Source: Entophlyctis helioformis (lineage: Eukaryota > Chytridiomycota > Chytridiomycetes > Chytridiales > Chytriomycetaceae). Taken from it: a stretch of 10,217 nucleotides of DNA. The notes beneath the pieces are model-generated. The model was not told where the DNA came from. It ran no database searches and saw only the letters and a list, made by a program, of their open reading frames with translations. The translations under genes and the position numbers were made by a program. Location of the stretch: positions 1-10,217 of the forward strand of contig JAHLKH010000479.1 of assembly GCA_025526915.1 (NCBI GenBank), in the 5' to 3' direction. The stretch's first letter is position 1, and the number at the start of each line of letters is the position of its first letter. This document shows, piece by piece, positions 8,664-10,217 of this stretch.

Positions 8664-8762
8664 ATGGCCAGAACTCGCAAAACTAGCGTCGACTTGTGCA
8701 AGAACAAACTAATAGCTACGCTGGTGTATGACGGTAATATTCACATTGACGACGAGCTATAA
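8664..8762 (+). other. Short 32-codon open frame in the spacer
   Basis: Starts with ATG and encodes MARTRKTSVDLCKNKL, then a segment ending NIHIDDEL and a TAA stop. The composition is protein-like, but the frame is too short to judge. A GTAAGT at 8628 lies upstream, so it could be part of a spliced unit. The opening residues only superficially recall histone H3. Confidence 0.15.
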
Positions 8763-9007
8763 GGTTCTCCCAGACAAGAGCGGTGCTGGCAGAGCGGCCA
8801 TCCCCTCCGACAAGGCTGAGAACTTTAGATACGTCGACATTCGCTGTTAGGCGTTTAGAAGAAGTGGTTCTGATTCTCTTCATAGGGGACTGGGTCTGCT
8901 GCGAGCACCAGCGTCTTCAAACATTGTCAACGAACCGTTTGCCTTTTGGATGGAAAGAAGAAGAAAAAGAATCGACCTGGATCTTGATGGAAGAGCGATT
9001 CACACAC

Positions 9008-10046
9008 TGACAAGCATTATGCAAGGAAAGACACGAGCGTTGCAGTACAATGCCAGCATACTCCATGGACCACCTGATCATCGACGGGCAGCTGCTTGCC
9101 AAGGGCGGTCGCGGCATTGCGATTGTTGGCGACTCGCATGGACGTGGACTCAGCCGGCGCGTTTTCAGTCGGCCTGTTCAAGTCACACTTCCTGCACTGC
9201 ATCTCCAGGCAACCATGGGAGAAGTGGGGCATGGCTGATTTGCATGAGGCAGACGAGTGTTGCACAGCCGTCACTCTGCCATGTGCTGGTACAAAGTCTT
9301 GCTAATCCACAGCGATCGACTGGCATGTTGGTCTGTGTATCTCATGTCGTCTCGCATGTCTGCCACACAGGCACAAGCGCTCTCTGACCGTCCTGCCTTT
9401 CCAAGATGTCTGCCACCGTGCACATGCCAAACATCACACATAGGCGCTCAGTCGATGGCACGACTGCCAAGACCAAAGAACGCTGTGAATCGTTGTGGAT
9501 CGTCGTGGACCGTTGCAGACACAAAGCAAGTGCGATGCATTCAAGAGCCAACACCAGCGAGATGCCAATCAGCACAAAGATGCGCATCCTCGTCATTCGC
9601 CTGTGGTTGCACATGGTCTGATCAGACACAACCACCAGAAGATGGATGTCGATTGTGTGCCTCGAGTGGCTCTGGGAAGTCGATTGTTTGGATCTCGGTG
9701 CATGCAGACAGTCCCCCGAGACAGCCGCCGCGACTTGATCCAGATGGGTGCACATGGCGAGTCTGGTATGGCACGGCCATAAGCGTCACCTCTGCATCCA
9801 CACCACGATCCATGTCTCATTATCCCCCATCCCAAGACCTTCGTCCCATTCGATTGTCGTGGGTCCTGTTGGCGCTTTCAAGAGACGCGTGGGCATCATC
9901 GGCGTTCAAGCACAGACCTTGTTCGGCATCACCTCGTTGTCGTGCATCTCTGTGCTTTGGCTCAGCAGCGATGCCTGGTGTTGTTGGTCCATCGTGTCGC
10001 ACTCCCTCCCATCTTGCTTGCTTGCTTCAAGGTGCCTCTTCCGCCA
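9008..10046 (-). repeat. Right arm of long inverted repeat
   Basis: Mirror copy of 6616-7654. Relative to the left arm, nine of the 12 substitutions are C-to-T or G-to-A (scored on the left-arm strand), two are T-to-C and one is a transversion. One change creates a stop (TGG to TGA) at about 9386 in a frame that stays open for 204 codons in the left arm. The inner boundary is at TGACAAGCATTATGCAAGG; past it toward the spacer, similarity ends abruptly. The outer boundary is at CCGCCA, and the next ATG is at 10057. Confidence 0.97.
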
Positions 10047-10217
10047 TCCAGCTGGAATGCCCAAAGCCAGCCAAACTCCGCAGTGAGCGTGACGCTCGTG
10101 TCGGTCGTGTCGTGCTCGTGACACGCCAGCCCGCCGTGATCTCCCCTGCCTCGCGACACAAACTGATCACCGCCATGCCCCCATGCCCTCCGCCGCCCGT
10201 CCGCCTCCGCCGCCCGA
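10047..10217. other. Right flank, possible first exon of an outward gene
   Basis: An ATG at 10057 starts a short frame (MPKASQTP) that runs into GTGAGC at 10083, a good intron donor. This would give a 26-nt first exon like those of the ribosomal protein genes here. The rest is GC-rich, ending in CCGCC repeats at the window edge. The rest of any gene lies outside, so this is a suggestion only. No other feature is visible. Confidence 0.2.

Larger units (their letters stand above)
7655..9007. other. Unique AT-richer spacer between the inverted-repeat arms
   Basis: These 1353 bp have no counterpart elsewhere in the window and look more AT-rich than the genes and arms. They contain a TATA-like GATATATACA near 7812, an AATAAA near 8131 and several short + strand frames with coding-like composition, listed separately. 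No transposase, integrase or reverse-transcriptase motif could be read in any frame. It could be a degenerate gene, a fast-evolving small gene, or unrelated filler caught between the arms. Confidence 0.8.

Noticed and set aside
8664..8762. Histone H3-like start (MARTRKTS)
   Set aside because: Only the first few residues resemble H3; the rest of the 32 codons does not match the highly conserved histone tail or core.
6616..10046. RIP-mutated repeat
   Set aside because: The C-to-T changes are few and occur in CpA, CpG, CpC and CpT contexts, and divergence is only about 1%, unlike typical RIP.
6616..10046. tRNA, rRNA or CRISPR within the repeat region
   Set aside because: No A/B box pair, no rRNA-like core, and no regularly spaced short repeats were seen on either strand.

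Overview
The window looks like nuclear DNA from an intron-rich, compact fungal genome. Four conserved eukaryotic housekeeping proteins can be read through many short GT-AG introns, mostly about 50-115 nt. Many introns carry a CTGAC-type branch sequence near the 3' end. The overall look (small intergenic gaps, fungal-type Ubp3, Taf6, Rpl23 and Rpl27) favours a fungus, possibly an early-diverging one. The clade is an inference; I cannot fix it by reading alone.

Layout, left half (1-6587). A Ubp3/USP10-type ubiquitin hydrolase runs on the + strand and enters from the left edge, ending at 2195. It converges on RPL23 (uL14), on the - strand from 3400 to 2315. RPL23 is head-to-head with RPL27 (eL27), on the + strand from 3580 to 4762, across a 179-bp shared promoter that contains a palindromic TCACGTGA box. 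RPL27 converges on TAF6, on the - strand from 6587 to 4877. The convergent gaps are only about 115-120 bp. Both ribosomal protein genes start with a tiny first exon followed by a long, repeat-rich first intron. The two ribosomal proteins belong to the large subunit, so the shared promoter gives a simple basis for balanced expression. The other two genes act in deubiquitination and in TFIID/SAGA transcription.

Layout, right half (6588-10217). There is no recognisable housekeeping gene here. A near-perfect inverted repeat dominates. The left arm (6616-7654) and right arm (9008-10046) are each 1039 bp, with 12 substitutions and two compensating 1-bp indels by hand alignment. They flank a 1353-bp, visibly AT-richer unique spacer (7655-9007) that holds short coding-like fragments of unknown identity. 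The outer edge of the left arm lies 28 bp from the TAF6 start codon, so the TAF6 upstream region is inside the repeat and duplicated in mirror image about 3.4 kb away. I see no transposase, clear target-site duplication, tRNA, rRNA or CRISPR. The most unusual object in the window is this inverted repeat with its spacer.
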